A stretch of 62,953 nucleotides of DNA from CAZBAF01 sp964490245 (GTDB lineage Bacteria; Patescibacteriota; Saccharimonadia; Saccharimonadales; JACDBH01), in the NCBI GenBank assembly GCA_964490245.1, contig CAZBAF010000007.1, positions 1-62,953 of the forward strand, in the 5' to 3' direction. The position numbers and the translations under genes are program-made. The notes beneath the pieces were generated by a model that was not told where the DNA came from, did no database searches, and worked only from the letters and a program-made list of their open reading frames with translations. The first letter of the stretch is position 1; each line of letters starts with the position of its first letter. Below are positions 50,560-60,000 of the stretch, in pieces.

Positions 50560-51252
50560 ATGGAACATAATCCGCCAGGCCAGCCTGCGAGTCCTTCGCC
50601 TTATCCGCCGCGCCAGCCTTTTCAGCCGCATCTGCCGGACGATCCGCCTCCCAGCCCCTATAAGGAACGGTACCGGAGAGAAGGCATCAAAAGTATCCTC
50701 ACAACGATACTTATCCTTCTGATTGCGCCAATTCTGGCCCTGACCATCACGGCCTTTGTCTTTCAATCGTACGAGGTTGACGGCCCCAGCATGGAGCCCA
50801 CCCTCAAAACTCATGATCGTCTGATCATATGGAAGGCCGGTCGCAGCTGGTCGCGCCTCAGCCGCAGCGAATACATACCTGAGCGCGGCAGCATCGTGGT
50901 TTTTGTGAAGCATGACATGTACGACACGATATCCAGAAAAGATAAACAGCTAATCAAGCGCCTTATCGGCCTGCCCGGTGACCGGGTCGTGGTTAAGGAC
51001 GGCAAGATTACTGTTTATAACGACGAGAACCCGAATGGATTTGATCCGGATAGTACGCTTGGATACGGGCCGGTTAAAACACCAACCGAGGGCAATGTTG
51101 ATATAACGGTTGACCAGGGCGAGGTGTTTGTCGTGGGTGACAATCGGCCCAACTCGCTTGATTCGCGGAATTTTGGGACGGTACCGGTTAAAGATATTGT
51201 CGGCACACTGAGTGCGCGCATTCTGCCTTTGAGCCAGGCGCAGAAATTTTAG
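50560..51252 (+). CDS. lepB: Signal peptidase I
   Basis: 230 residues. A Pro-rich cytoplasmic start (1-33) and one membrane segment (about 44-69) precede the catalytic part: Ser77 in YEVDGPSMEPTLK, Lys133 in LIKRLIGLPGDRVVV, and the conserved VFVVGDNRPNSLDSRNFG. It removes signal peptides after Sec or Tat export, both of which are encoded in this window. Confidence 0.94.
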   Translation: MEHNPPGQPASPSPYPPRQPFQPHLPDDPPPSPYKERYRREGIKSILTTILILLIAPILALTITAFVFQSYEVDGPSMEPTLKTHDRLIIWKAGRSWSRLSRSEYIPERGSIVVFVKHDMYDTISRKDKQLIKRLIGLPGDRVVVKDGKITVYNDENPNGFDPDSTLGYGPVKTPTEGNVDITVDQGEVFVVGDNRPNSLDSRNFGTVPVKDIVGTLSARILPLSQAQKF

Positions 51253-51291
51253 ATACCCGTCCGGTCGTCTGCAGCCGGCTGGCCCGGAGGG

Positions 51292-52167
51292 TTAACTTTT
51301 GACAGAGCTCAAAAGATTGATCAGCTCATCAAGGTCGTCATCGGTCTTAAATCGGATAACCAACCGCCCGCCCTTTGCCATGTGATTAACGCTGACCGGC
51401 CGGCCCAGCAGTTTGGTAAGCTTTTTTGTCTCGGGCGTTGTGGAGGCCGTTCTCTTTTTGGCACCTTCACTGGTTTTGGCGCCCTGCTTAGCCGCCACTA
51501 CAAACTGCTCGGCCTGGCGCACCGACCAGCCGTTCTTCAGTATCAGCGACAAAAGCTCTTCCTGGCGCTTAGGGTACTCTTTTAGAGCCAGAATCGACCG
51601 CGCATGTCCCTCGGTTATCTGTCCGGCATGCAGCGCCTCGCGGGCACCGGACGGCAGCTGCAGCAGGCGCACCAGATTAACAATTGTCGACGGCGCTTTA
51701 TTAAGACGTTTGGCAATCTGCTCAAAACTGATTCCAAACAGCTCGTGCAGTCTGTTTATAGATGCCGCCTGTTCCAGCGGAGCTAGATCAACCCGCTGGA
51801 TATTCTCAACTAATGCCATCTCAAGATGTTCCAGCTCTTTCACGGTTCGCACCATAGCCGGAATACGCTCCTTGTTGGCGAGCTTGCTGGCACGCCAGCG
51901 CCTCTCGCCGGCAATAATGACAAATTTGTCATCCTTTCGGACCACAAGGATTGGCTGCAGCACACCGAACTGTTTTATTGAGTCCGCCATTTCCTGCAGC
52001 GCCTGTTCGTCGAATGTTCGCCTGGGCTGTTCGGGATTGGGTATAATTTCAGAAATGAGCAAATTTTGTACTCGGTCTTTGTTCTCGTTTAGTACAGCGA
52101 TCTCCAAGCCTTGCGGCATGAGAGCATCAAAGCCCTTGCCGAGCCCTCGTGATTGTTTAGCCGACAC
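51292..52167 (-). CDS. parB: Chromosome partition protein ParB
   Basis: 291 residues. The CTPase/N-terminal domain has ISEIIPNPEQPRRTFDEQAL and IIAGERRWRASKLANKERIP (the box with GERRxR); the helix-turn-helix domain follows (FGISFEQIAKRLNKAPSTIVNLVRLLQLP), then a linker and a C-terminal dimer domain. ParB loads on parS and slides. Its start overlaps parA by 11 bases. No canonical parS (TGTTTCACGTGAAACA) was seen in the window. Confidence 0.95.
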   Translation of the reverse strand: MSAKQSRGLGKGFDALMPQGLEIAVLNENKDRVQNLLISEIIPNPEQPRRTFDEQALQEMADSIKQFGVLQPILVVRKDDKFVIIAGERRWRASKLANKERIPAMVRTVKELEHLEMALVENIQRVDLAPLEQAASINRLHELFGISFEQIAKRLNKAPSTIVNLVRLLQLPSGAREALHAGQITEGHARSILALKEYPKRQEELLSLILKNGWSVRQAEQFVVAAKQGAKTSEGAKKRTASTTPETKKLTKLLGRPVSVNHMAKGGRLVIRFKTDDDLDELINLLSSVKS

Positions 52168-52912
52168 GGGTAATTACCTCCTTTGCCAAACTTTTATATG
52201 CCCTGGCCCCCTTTGACCACTTATCGTGTTCGCCAATCGGCCGGCCATAGCTGGGCGCCTCAGCCAGGCGGACATTACGCGGGATAATGGTTGCAAACAG
52301 CTTGTCACCGAAATGCTTCTGCAGCTCTGCCTTTACCTGCTCTGATAAACTGTTTCGGGAATCATACATTGTAAGAACGACACCAAGTATCGTAAGATCT
52401 GGGTTAATTGCCTCCTGCACCCGTTGCACGACACTGAGTAACTGACTTAACCCTTCGAGTGCATAGTACTCATTTTGTACGGGTATAAGAACAAAATCCG
52501 AAGCAGCCAGTGCATTAATGGTCAGCAGCCCGAGCGAGGGCGGACAATCAATCAGAATAAAATCATGCGTAAACTGGTCCAATACCCGCTTGAGCTGCAA
52601 CTCACGCTGCAGCGTGCCAACCAGCTGAACCTCTGCCCCGGCAAGATTGGCATTTGCAGGCAATACCTGCAAATTTTTAAACTCGGTATCAACCACAATA
52701 TTTGGAGCCACTTCAGCAGAAAAAAGCGCATCATACATGGTCTCGCCTAAAGCGTTTTTATCAATGCCCAGTCCGCTCGTCGCATTCCCCTGTGGATCAA
52801 GGTCAGCTATAAGAACGGTCTTACCCGCTTTACCAAGATAACTACCCAGATTAACGGCAGTAGTTGTCTTGCCGACTCCGCCCTTCTGATTCAAAACCGC
52901 AATTTTGGCCAA
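52157..52912 (-). CDS. parA: Chromosome partition ATPase ParA (Soj)
   Basis: 251 residues. Deviant Walker A LNQKGGVGKTTTAVNLG, Walker A' ADLDPQGNATSGLG and FILIDCPPSLGLLTINAL are canonical. ParA-ATP binds DNA and is released by ParB. The start is TTG 52912 (TTGGCCAAAATTGCG); GAGGGA lies nine bases upstream and no ATG is near. A 25-bp inverted repeat lies 33 bases upstream. Confidence 0.95.
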   Translation of the reverse strand: MAKIAVLNQKGGVGKTTTAVNLGSYLGKAGKTVLIADLDPQGNATSGLGIDKNALGETMYDALFSAEVAPNIVVDTEFKNLQVLPANANLAGAEVQLVGTLQRELQLKRVLDQFTHDFILIDCPPSLGLLTINALAASDFVLIPVQNEYYALEGLSQLLSVVQRVQEAINPDLTILGVVLTMYDSRNSLSEQVKAELQKHFGDKLFATIIPRNVRLAEAPSYGRPIGEHDKWSKGARAYKSLAKEVITRVG

Positions 52913-52944
52913 GTTATTTATCCCTCTCTTTCGCTATATAGAGA

Positions 52945-52969
52945 TTACCACTGTTTATAACTGTGGTAA
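52945..52969. repeat. 25-bp inverted repeat upstream of parA
   Basis: Arms TTACCACTGTT and AACTGTGGTAA around TAT, with one mismatched pair. No T tract follows on either strand, so it is a poor terminator. It lies between the GDPD gene end and the parA start. It resembles neither the standard parS nor a consensus DnaA box, although TTATAAACA inside differs from TTATCCACA at two positions. Confidence 0.75.
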
Positions 52970-52982
52970 ATGCCCGCCCCGA

Positions 52983-54539
52983 CTACAACCCCGGCAGCTG
53001 GTTGATACGCGGCAGCACACCCAGCACATTACCCACCTGCAGGCCGGTTGCGCCCTTGCTCAGTGCATTGGCTGCCTGCGTATTGTTATTTATGATGTGA
53101 CCAACCACTCGTTTACCAGTGGCAAGCAGCACGTCCCAGTGAGCCTGATCGGCATCGTGGTTGAGACCCAATATATCATAGAGAGCCACTTTAGCCGGTG
53201 TACTGCCGGGATTATCCGTGTCATAGAAATACCCCCATTGCATATAGCCGCGCATAGCCGGTTCTGCCGCATGACTTGTACCGCCGCCGCCATAACTCTT
53301 AATAATGAACCGCTGTACGGCCTCGGCCCGCGGAAAACGGCTTTCTATCAGATCAAGCAGGGCTGCCATATGGTTGTAGGTCTTGTCTTCAACAATGATA
53401 ACGTGCGTACGGGCATAGTCAGAAGCCAAAAAATCATCGAACCGTTCAATGGGGCCGGAGTAGCCGTTGCCTGACTGCGTCAGCCCCTGTAACGTCGCCC
53501 ACGGCGTTGAGGCAATGGTATGGTTAACACCTGTCATGCGGGTTGTCGTGGGGTCATGATGCATTACCCACACACCGTCAGATGTACGCTGCAGCGACAC
53601 CTCCAGACACTTGGCACCGTGCCATACCGCGTTGGTGTAGGCCCTCATCGTAAACTCTAAAAAGTTGGCAGACCCGCCGCGATGCGCCCAGTAAAAAGGA
53701 TTCTCCTCCAGCATGTCCGCGATCGTAAAACGTTCGCCCTGCGGAAGTGCCAGAATATCCTCAACCGGCTGCAGATCGCTGCCGTTATACCACCATGCTG
53801 CCGCATTCTGAAGATCTGCTCCGTCATAAATCTTTATGGTTTTAGTCGAAGGAGCAGCCGGCTGCCCGCCCCTGAGCACAAAGGCACGCACGGCGCGCTG
53901 CGGTGCTGCCACGCTCAGGCTGGCGGTTTTGGCCGGAATCACTTCAATATCAACATCTTCTGTAAAAACTCCGACAACCGTCTTGGCGCCATTGGATGCT
54001 CCGCTGTAATCATAAAACTGCTGCGTCATTCCGTCCGGTCCGGATGCTAGCGTGACGTTGTCTGCCGGAGACGGAAAATTGGCCATCATACTAAACACCA
54101 AAAGGCCGTCTTCTGCGGTCGAACTAATGGGCGAGGTTGATATATCCGTCCCGCTGATGCCAGTTCCCTCCGGCCCGAACGAAACTACCACCGGATCATC
54201 AATATTAAGATTCTGCACACGAACCATGACGCCAAGCAGACGGTTACCGCTGCCCGGAGCGGTAAACTGGTACGTGGCTGCCGGACTGCCGGTAAGCGGC
54301 AGAATAAAAAACGACTGCAGACGATGGTCGAGGCTATCGGTATGGTCAGGGCCAATGCGTGTCCAGCCCGGTGGCGGCGTCCAGTCGGATGCTGTCTGCC
54401 CCTGGCCGGTAAGCACTGCCAGCAGCACCTCGCCCGCCTGGGCATCGGCCGGCACTGCGATTGTCACCGAACCGCCCGTGCCGTTGGCATTGACGCCAGT
54501 CGCAGAGGTAGGCACTCCAACAAACGCAGGACGCGGCAC
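52983..54539 (-). CDS. Glycerophosphodiester phosphodiesterase-like protein with N-terminal beta domain
   Basis: 518 residues without a signal peptide. Residues about 1-225 form a beta-rich domain (SVTIAVPADAQAGEVLLAVL; PPPGWTRIGPD) of the type fused to phage or surface proteins. The GDPD domain (about 275-515) shows YWAHRGGSANFLEFTMRAY (HRG motif, then E), CLEVSLQRTSDGVWVMHHDP and HVIIVEDKTYNHMAALLDLI. The enzyme would cut glycerophosphodiesters, perhaps from host or own lipid head groups; this is inference. The tail-fibre-like gene lies directly upstream. Confidence 0.75.
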   Translation of the reverse strand: MPRPAFVGVPTSATGVNANGTGGSVTIAVPADAQAGEVLLAVLTGQGQTASDWTPPPGWTRIGPDHTDSLDHRLQSFFILPLTGSPAATYQFTAPGSGNRLLGVMVRVQNLNIDDPVVVSFGPEGTGISGTDISTSPISSTAEDGLLVFSMMANFPSPADNVTLASGPDGMTQQFYDYSGASNGAKTVVGVFTEDVDIEVIPAKTASLSVAAPQRAVRAFVLRGGQPAAPSTKTIKIYDGADLQNAAAWWYNGSDLQPVEDILALPQGERFTIADMLEENPFYWAHRGGSANFLEFTMRAYTNAVWHGAKCLEVSLQRTSDGVWVMHHDPTTTRMTGVNHTIASTPWATLQGLTQSGNGYSGPIERFDDFLASDYARTHVIIVEDKTYNHMAALLDLIESRFPRAEAVQRFIIKSYGGGGTSHAAEPAMRGYMQWGYFYDTDNPGSTPAKVALYDILGLNHDADQAHWDVLLATGKRVVGHIINNNTQAANALSKGATGLQVGNVLGVLPRINQLPGL

Positions 54540-54545
54540 CTAAAC

Positions 54546-55103
54546 TTATCCTCCGACAACTATAATGATGGAGTTTGCCGGCGTGCCGGGCGGCACCGGA
54601 TCGCCATCGTTTATTTTAATAATCCCGATCGCCGCCTGACCTTCAGTAACCGTAGCCGCCCCTAAAGATGCAGCGCCCACCGCTCCTGCGTCAGTGATGT
54701 CCGCTGCGGTATGCGCGTGCGCCACATCTGCCTTGTCAGCAAGCCCGGGCACTGTCGGGCTGTCAGCTGTTCCGCCCAGATCGCCCGTTAGCCTCACTAC
54801 ACCCTTGACGCCTGACGTTGCATCGGGAGCCCCCGCTGCCGCCACCCCGTCAACATAGGCCTTGTTGGCGGCCTGTTGATTGCTGGTGGGTGTCGGCACC
54901 AGAGGCGAAGCAGTAAAAGTCTTTGCCCCGTTCACGGTTTGCGCACCGGACAACTTAACCACGTTGCTGTCCTGAGCGGCGCCCGCCTGGGCCATTGCGG
55001 CAGGCTTAATACTGCCGTCCGCATTATGCGACTGCGTCAGAAAATCGTTCAGGATGGCGCCCCATGATCCGTCGTCACCACCTGGTACAGGTAATCGTGC
55101 CAT
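54546..55103 (-). CDS. Tail-fibre-like surface protein
   Basis: 185 residues. The opening LPVPGGDDGSWGAILNDFLT is a motif common at the start of phage-type fibre proteins. NVVKLSGAQTVNGAKTFTAS, AANKAYVDGV and ADVAHAHTAADITDAG are classical tail-fibre and tail-collar words. No other phage structural gene is present, so it is read as a co-opted receptor-binding or surface fibre. It lies six bases upstream of the GDPD gene. Confidence 0.7.
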   Translation of the reverse strand: MARLPVPGGDDGSWGAILNDFLTQSHNADGSIKPAAMAQAGAAQDSNVVKLSGAQTVNGAKTFTASPLVPTPTSNQQAANKAYVDGVAAAGAPDATSGVKGVVRLTGDLGGTADSPTVPGLADKADVAHAHTAADITDAGAVGAASLGAATVTEGQAAIGIIKINDGDPVPPGTPANSIIIVVGG

Positions 55104-55144
55104 AACTCCCTCCAGTATACTAAAGCATAACCTTTATGGGCAAT

Positions 55145-56155
55145 TTAAGCCGATTGCCCCTGCAAAACCGGATTGTAAAAATCCGATATAACCCCCGGCT
55201 GCGTCCTCTGTGCCGGTACCTCACGATGCGAAGGCCCGCGCTGGGCCGCTGCCGGCCGGGCGGACGACAGCGCGCCTGACGGTCTGGCGCGCACCGGGGC
55301 AACAAAGTCGCTTATCACCCGCGCCTGCTGTGCCATCGCCGGCCGGTGCTGCGCCTTGACGGGCGGAGCTTGTTTAACCTGAGCAGTCGGAACCGGCTGC
55401 CGTACAACCGGATCAGTAGCCGGCGCAACAACTACTGAGGGCCGCTTCAAACGCGACCCGACTGCAACCACCAGCACGGATAACAAATAAAGCACTACCA
55501 GCGGCATGGCCATCAAAAACTGGTTTAGCGGATCAGGCGTCGGCGTAATAATAGCCGCAGCCACAAAGCTGCCCAGAATAACGTACCGTGTTGCCCGCAG
55601 CATTTTTGAAGGCTTAAGAGGGGTAATACGATTTATAAACAAAACAACTATCGGCAGCTGAAAAATCAGTGCAAAACCAAGAATATAGGTAAGAACAAAA
55701 TTAAAGTATTCATTAGCAGTAATCAGTGATTGTATATTACTGTCCTGGCTAAACATTACGAGAAAGTGCAAGGCTGCCGGCAGGCTCAAAAAGTACGCAA
55801 ACAACACGCCGGCAACCGCCAGCAGAAACGAAACCAGAACATAGAGCACGAGCGCCCTTTTGGTGGCATTGCGTATAAGCGGTCCAAAAAAAGCAAAGAC
55901 CTGATAGATAGCAACCGGTAACGCGATCAAAAAGCCAAAAACCGTACAGATCTTTATGATAAAACTGAACGCACCGGTCGGCGCGGTATAGTAGAGCGTA
56001 TCATGAAGCGGCCTCTGCATAACCGCAATAAGGGTGTCATGGATAAAATAGCCCGCAGCAGCGCCCAGCACAACAAAAAGAACAGTCCACATCAACCGTT
56101 TTCGCAGCTCCTGAAGATGTTCTGCGAGTGTAGCCGATGTAGACTGTGCTTGCAT
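55145..56155 (-). CDS. tatC: Sec-independent translocase TatC with a C-terminal extension
   Basis: 336 residues. The first 235 are a standard TatC with six membrane segments: AEHLQELRKRLMWTVLFVV (cytoplasmic opening with the conserved E and RxR), FGFLIALPVAIYQVFAFFGP (with the F-x-P context) and PDPLNQFLMAMPLVVLYLLS. It binds the twin-arginine signal and works with TatA. The last 100 residues are a Pro/Ala/Arg/Gln-rich disordered cytoplasmic tail not found in typical TatC. Confidence 0.93.
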   Translation of the reverse strand: MQAQSTSATLAEHLQELRKRLMWTVLFVVLGAAAGYFIHDTLIAVMQRPLHDTLYYTAPTGAFSFIIKICTVFGFLIALPVAIYQVFAFFGPLIRNATKRALVLYVLVSFLLAVAGVLFAYFLSLPAALHFLVMFSQDSNIQSLITANEYFNFVLTYILGFALIFQLPIVVLFINRITPLKPSKMLRATRYVILGSFVAAAIITPTPDPLNQFLMAMPLVVLYLLSVLVVAVGSRLKRPSVVVAPATDPVVRQPVPTAQVKQAPPVKAQHRPAMAQQARVISDFVAPVRARPSGALSSARPAAAQRGPSHREVPAQRTQPGVISDFYNPVLQGQSA

Positions 56156-56178
56156 GCTGTGCCCCGCCCCGGTAAGGA

Positions 56179-56370
56179 TTACTTATCTTCTTTGGATCCT
56201 GAAGAATCAGACTTTTTATCATCTGATTTTTTACCAGAATCAAAACCTTTTTGCAGCTCACCGGCAGATTCACCCAGACTCCGGGCAAGCTTAGGCAATT
56301 TAGTGCTGCCGAACAAAAGCAACAAGATAACTAATATAATAATCAGTTCCGGCAATCCCAGTCCGAACAT
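56179..56370 (-). CDS. tatA: Sec-independent translocase TatA
   Basis: 63 residues. MFGLGLPELIIILVILLLLF followed by GSTKLPKLARSLGESAGELQKGF is the standard TatA layout (short membrane helix, FG hinge variant LFGSTKLP, amphipathic helix). The tail is charged (KKSDDKKSDSSGSKEDK). No tatB is present, so this is a minimal TatAC system. It lies 23 bases before tatC. Confidence 0.93.
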   Translation of the reverse strand: MFGLGLPELIIILVILLLLFGSTKLPKLARSLGESAGELQKGFDSGKKSDDKKSDSSGSKEDK

Positions 56371-56433
56371 ACCCTCTCCTTACGACTATTGTGTTAACTT
56401 AACATTATCATATCACAGGACTGCCGCCCTGCA

Positions 56434-56613
56434 CTATCGGCCGTATGTACTTGCACCGTACCCCATAGGACGTACCGACGAGGTACTGCGCCCCTGAAGA
56501 GACTTTAAAACAGCACTAACGCCTAGCACCACCAGCACCAGCGAACCCGCATACTGCAGAAATTCTTTTCGTGTCATTTTTTGTTGCAAGAGTGCAGCCA
56601 GCTGTAGTTTCAT
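56434..56613 (-). CDS. Small membrane protein, 59 residues
   Basis: A 59-residue frame with AAAGGAAA just upstream of ATG 56613. The N-terminus is helical (LQLAALLQQKMTRKEFLQYA); TRKEFLQ followed by a hydrophobic run (GSLVLVVLGVSAVL) loosely resembles a Tat signal with an RK pair. The C-terminus is RSTSSVRPMGYGASTYGR. It lies 63 bases upstream of tatA on the same strand. It could be a Tat substrate, a small envelope protein or a Tat accessory; none is proven. Confidence 0.6.
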   Translation of the reverse strand: MKLQLAALLQQKMTRKEFLQYAGSLVLVVLGVSAVLKSLQGRSTSSVRPMGYGASTYGR

Positions 56614-56721
56614 GATTTTTCCTTTGTTTGTATTGGTTTGTTGTTATACCAAAATTATATATACTAGCGTAAGCTTTTTCAATTGTATACTTGCGGCTTT
56701 TTCTTTAAACTAGAGACAAGA

Positions 56722-57027
56722 ATGTCCAAGCTAAAAGAAATTTCTCTACACGTATCTATTATTGCACTGTTTTTTACTTTTCTCTTTGCCGTCCCTGGCC
56801 TGGTCCGGACAACACACGCACAGACTTATAATTGCGGGGCCTACGGGGTCAGTGCTTACGGCAGTTCAGGGGCTGTAAATGCCGACTGCGAGCCGCTCGA
56901 AAATCTTGAAAACACTGGCAGCTCGCCTGTTCCCGGCATGGCGATTGGCGGCCTGATTGTACTGCTGGGAGTTATGGGAATAGTCTTCACCCGACATCGT
57001 CGGTCCAAACCGGCAAGCAGCAGATAA
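56722..57027 (+). CDS. Small secreted protein with sortase-like C-terminal anchor
   Basis: 101 residues from ATG 56722. A signal peptide (about 1-35, ending RTTHAQT) is followed by a short Cys-containing segment (YNCGAYGVSAYGSSGAVNADC) and the C-terminal sorting-signal layout LENTG, hydrophobic segment (MAIGGLIVLLGVMGIVFTRH) and basic end RRSK. LENTG resembles LPxTG. No sortase is encoded in the window. The protein shares the YGxSxYG style with the 59-residue protein on the other strand. The frame continues upstream to 56683 but without a ribosome site. Confidence 0.65.
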   Translation: MSKLKEISLHVSIIALFFTFLFAVPGLVRTTHAQTYNCGAYGVSAYGSSGAVNADCEPLENLENTGSSPVPGMAIGGLIVLLGVMGIVFTRHRRSKPASSR

Positions 57028-57081
57028 ACCCCGTTCTTCATAGGCTGCCGTTTACATAAGCAAAGCCTTCTCGTCAGGGGT

Positions 57082-60000
57082 TTACTGAGGAGCTGCGTCA
57101 AGGCCCCTGTCGACACCGCCGGTAAAGGTACGGCCTCCCCGCAGCCTGCTGCCGGGATTAGACGTGTAGTATAAATCAAAATCAGTTATCTGCGTCTGAG
57201 CAATGGACCTGTCAGGAAAGACACTGCTCCGCTCATCGTTAAAGAAGTATCTGACCCGCAGACAACGCGCCAGTGTTGCGCTGCCGGTTGTAATATCTAT
57301 CATATTTTCTGCGCCCACGTGCAAATCATTAACGGTCTGTCCGGTAATATACGGCGTATCGTTGCACGCTACGCTGTATTCAGAGCTAAAAGGCATTGAA
57401 GTGAAGGTCTGTCTGGTGCCGCGCGTAATCAGTTTATTCGGCCGAACCCCGACCTCAAAGTCATATACCTTCGAAAAACCGCCCGCTCGCGGAATGGATT
57501 GCAGCGTTGCATACCGCGTGGAGCTCAGAATTGTCGGACCGCCGCCGCTTTGTCCGCCAGTCATGTATACGACACCGCCCCAAACCGCAACCGCAAGATT
57601 GCCATGAGTCGACGAGCCCGAATATGACCCCGCCCCCTGCCAGACACCCAGCCGGCCGCCAGACAAAATCGCCGCATACTGCACCTGGTTATAAAAGCCG
57701 CTGCTATTCTCGCCGCCAACCGCATAAATATACCCATTGAGCGCAAAAGCGGCCGAGGTTGAGAAGCTGCTGACAGCATCGTTGAGCTGAGTGGTAGTGT
57801 TCCATGTACCCACCGATCCATCGCTACTAATGTTGAGCGGCGCAAACAGAACAGTTCGAAGACGCCCGGCAGCAGAATTTCCGCCCATCACATAAATATA
57901 GCCCTTATATATAGTAGAAAACATACTGTGACGGCCTTCAGGCAACGAGGTTGTGCTGGTCCAGCCCCCGATATCGCCTGTACTGGTATTGATCGACGCG
58001 AAGCTTACATCAGTCTCAGCTGATGCGCCGCCTATTACATACACCTTGTTACCAGCGTCTACCTCTGTAATTATTCCGGGGTTCGCCCCTGTTGTGGGCA
58101 GAGCCGTATCGTCAATCGTCCAGCCGCCCGTCAAATCACCATTAGATTGAGGTGAGATACGCTGGATATCAGTAAGCACCGTGCCGCTGGCATCGATACC
58201 GCCGGCAATGAATATATAACCGTACCTATAGAAGGCATAGTGGCTATGACGGGCGGTTGTATAGGCACTGGATGCAGTCGACCAGGAGCCGATAGAGCCT
58301 TTCGCATCAAGTGATGCGTATAATATATCGCTTGCAACACTGCTGCATGCCCCGTTGGTGCAGCCCCCCATTGCATAGATGTAGCCGTTCACCACAATTG
58401 ATGCATGGTTTTTGCGGGCAGTAGAAAGCGTAGAGCTGGTGCTCCAGCTGCCCGGCCCTCCTTGGCCGGCGTTATTAACCGCTTGGAATTGAACCTGGTT
58501 CGTATTAGGCGAAACACCTGACCGACCGCCAATAACATACAGCATGCCGTTGAAGACCGCTGCAGAGTTTTCGTACCGTTCTACATTCAGGTTTGTCGTA
58601 TATTCCCAGCTGCCGAGCGTGCCGTTATTGTTGATAGGTGCAAACTGGACGTCACTGAGCGGGGTCGACCCCGCCGTATCGGTACCGCCCAGCACATATA
58701 TGTAACCGTTATACAGAAGCGAGGTAGCATTTGTACGGCCGCCCGTGAAAGAGGTCGTATTATTCCAGCTGCCGAGCGTGCCGTCGGAATTTATATCAGC
58801 ATACTGAACGGTCGTCTGATAGAGGCTGTAGTTTCCGCTGCCAACACCTGGACAGCCGTTAAAACAACCCCCTACCAAATATATCCTGCCATTATAAACA
58901 TGACTGGCACCCCTTAAGTTACTGCGATGCGTCGGCAACGTACCTGTGCTAATCCAGGAACCAAGCGTGCCATCGCTATTTATAGATGCGCGGTAGGTCA
59001 CCATACTGGGTGTGGTTGGCACCCCGCCAATTACATACAAATAGTCATTGAAAGCCTGTAGAGCGTGCGCGCGGCGCACACCGGGAAGAGAAGTTGTAGG
59101 CGTCCAGCTGCCGATGCTGCCATCGCTGTTTACAGCGGCGTACTCTACGCCGTCCAGTTCGCCCCCACTATCCTGTCCGCCGCTCACATACATATACCCG
59201 TTGTAGATAACCACATCAAAGTCCTGCCGGGCATTGTTCATCACATTGGCTGATGTTGTCCACGAACCAAGTGTGCCGGAAGTATTAATCGGAGCATAAG
59301 CCACACTGTTAAGAATACTGCCGTTATTGCCGCCAACCACATACAGGTAGCCGTTGTAGGCAATGCTCTGGTGCATTCGGCGCACGGTAGGCAGGTTTGT
59401 TGCCGACGACCACGAGCCATCATGAAGAGAGCCGGCCGCATTGATTGTTGTGTGCTCGATACGACTGGTCATGTTACAGTCACCGGATATACAGCCGCCA
59501 AGCATGTACATATTACCGTTCCAGGTAACCACAGCCGAAGAGTGTGCGGCAGTGTTGATACTGCTGGTCGTCCTCCAGTCGCCAAGCGAGCCGTCAGCAT
59601 AAATAGGTGCGTACTCAGTCGAGCTTAAAAACGAGCTGCAACCGGATGAGTAGTTGGTGCAGCCGCCAACCACATACAAATAGCCGTTCCAGATGGTGGC
59701 ATGAGGATAGTGCCGAGCGGTATTCATTGAACTGGCAGAAGACCAGCTCCCCACCGATCCGTCGCTATTAACACGTGCATAATACACCGCATTCGAAGAG
59801 GTACCGGCGCCGCCGCGCCCGCCTATCACGTATATCCAGCCATTGTAAGCAAGAACAGAGGCATTCATGCGGTTGCCGGGCAGGTTGTTGCCGGAGCACC
59901 AGGAAGCACCACAACCAGAGTCGCTGGCAATGGAGCCGTCAGCATTCAGACGAGCGTATTCAAATCTGTTTAACGCACTTCCGGAGGTTAAGCCGCCAGC

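Noticed and set aside
52945..52969. Terminator of the GDPD gene
   Set aside because: Stem is good but no T tract follows on the minus strand, and it lies at the parA promoter region.
57025..57084. Inverted repeat TAAACCCC/GGGGTTTA joining the two convergent stop codons
   Set aside because: Eight base pairs with a loop of more than 40 bases; likely chance.
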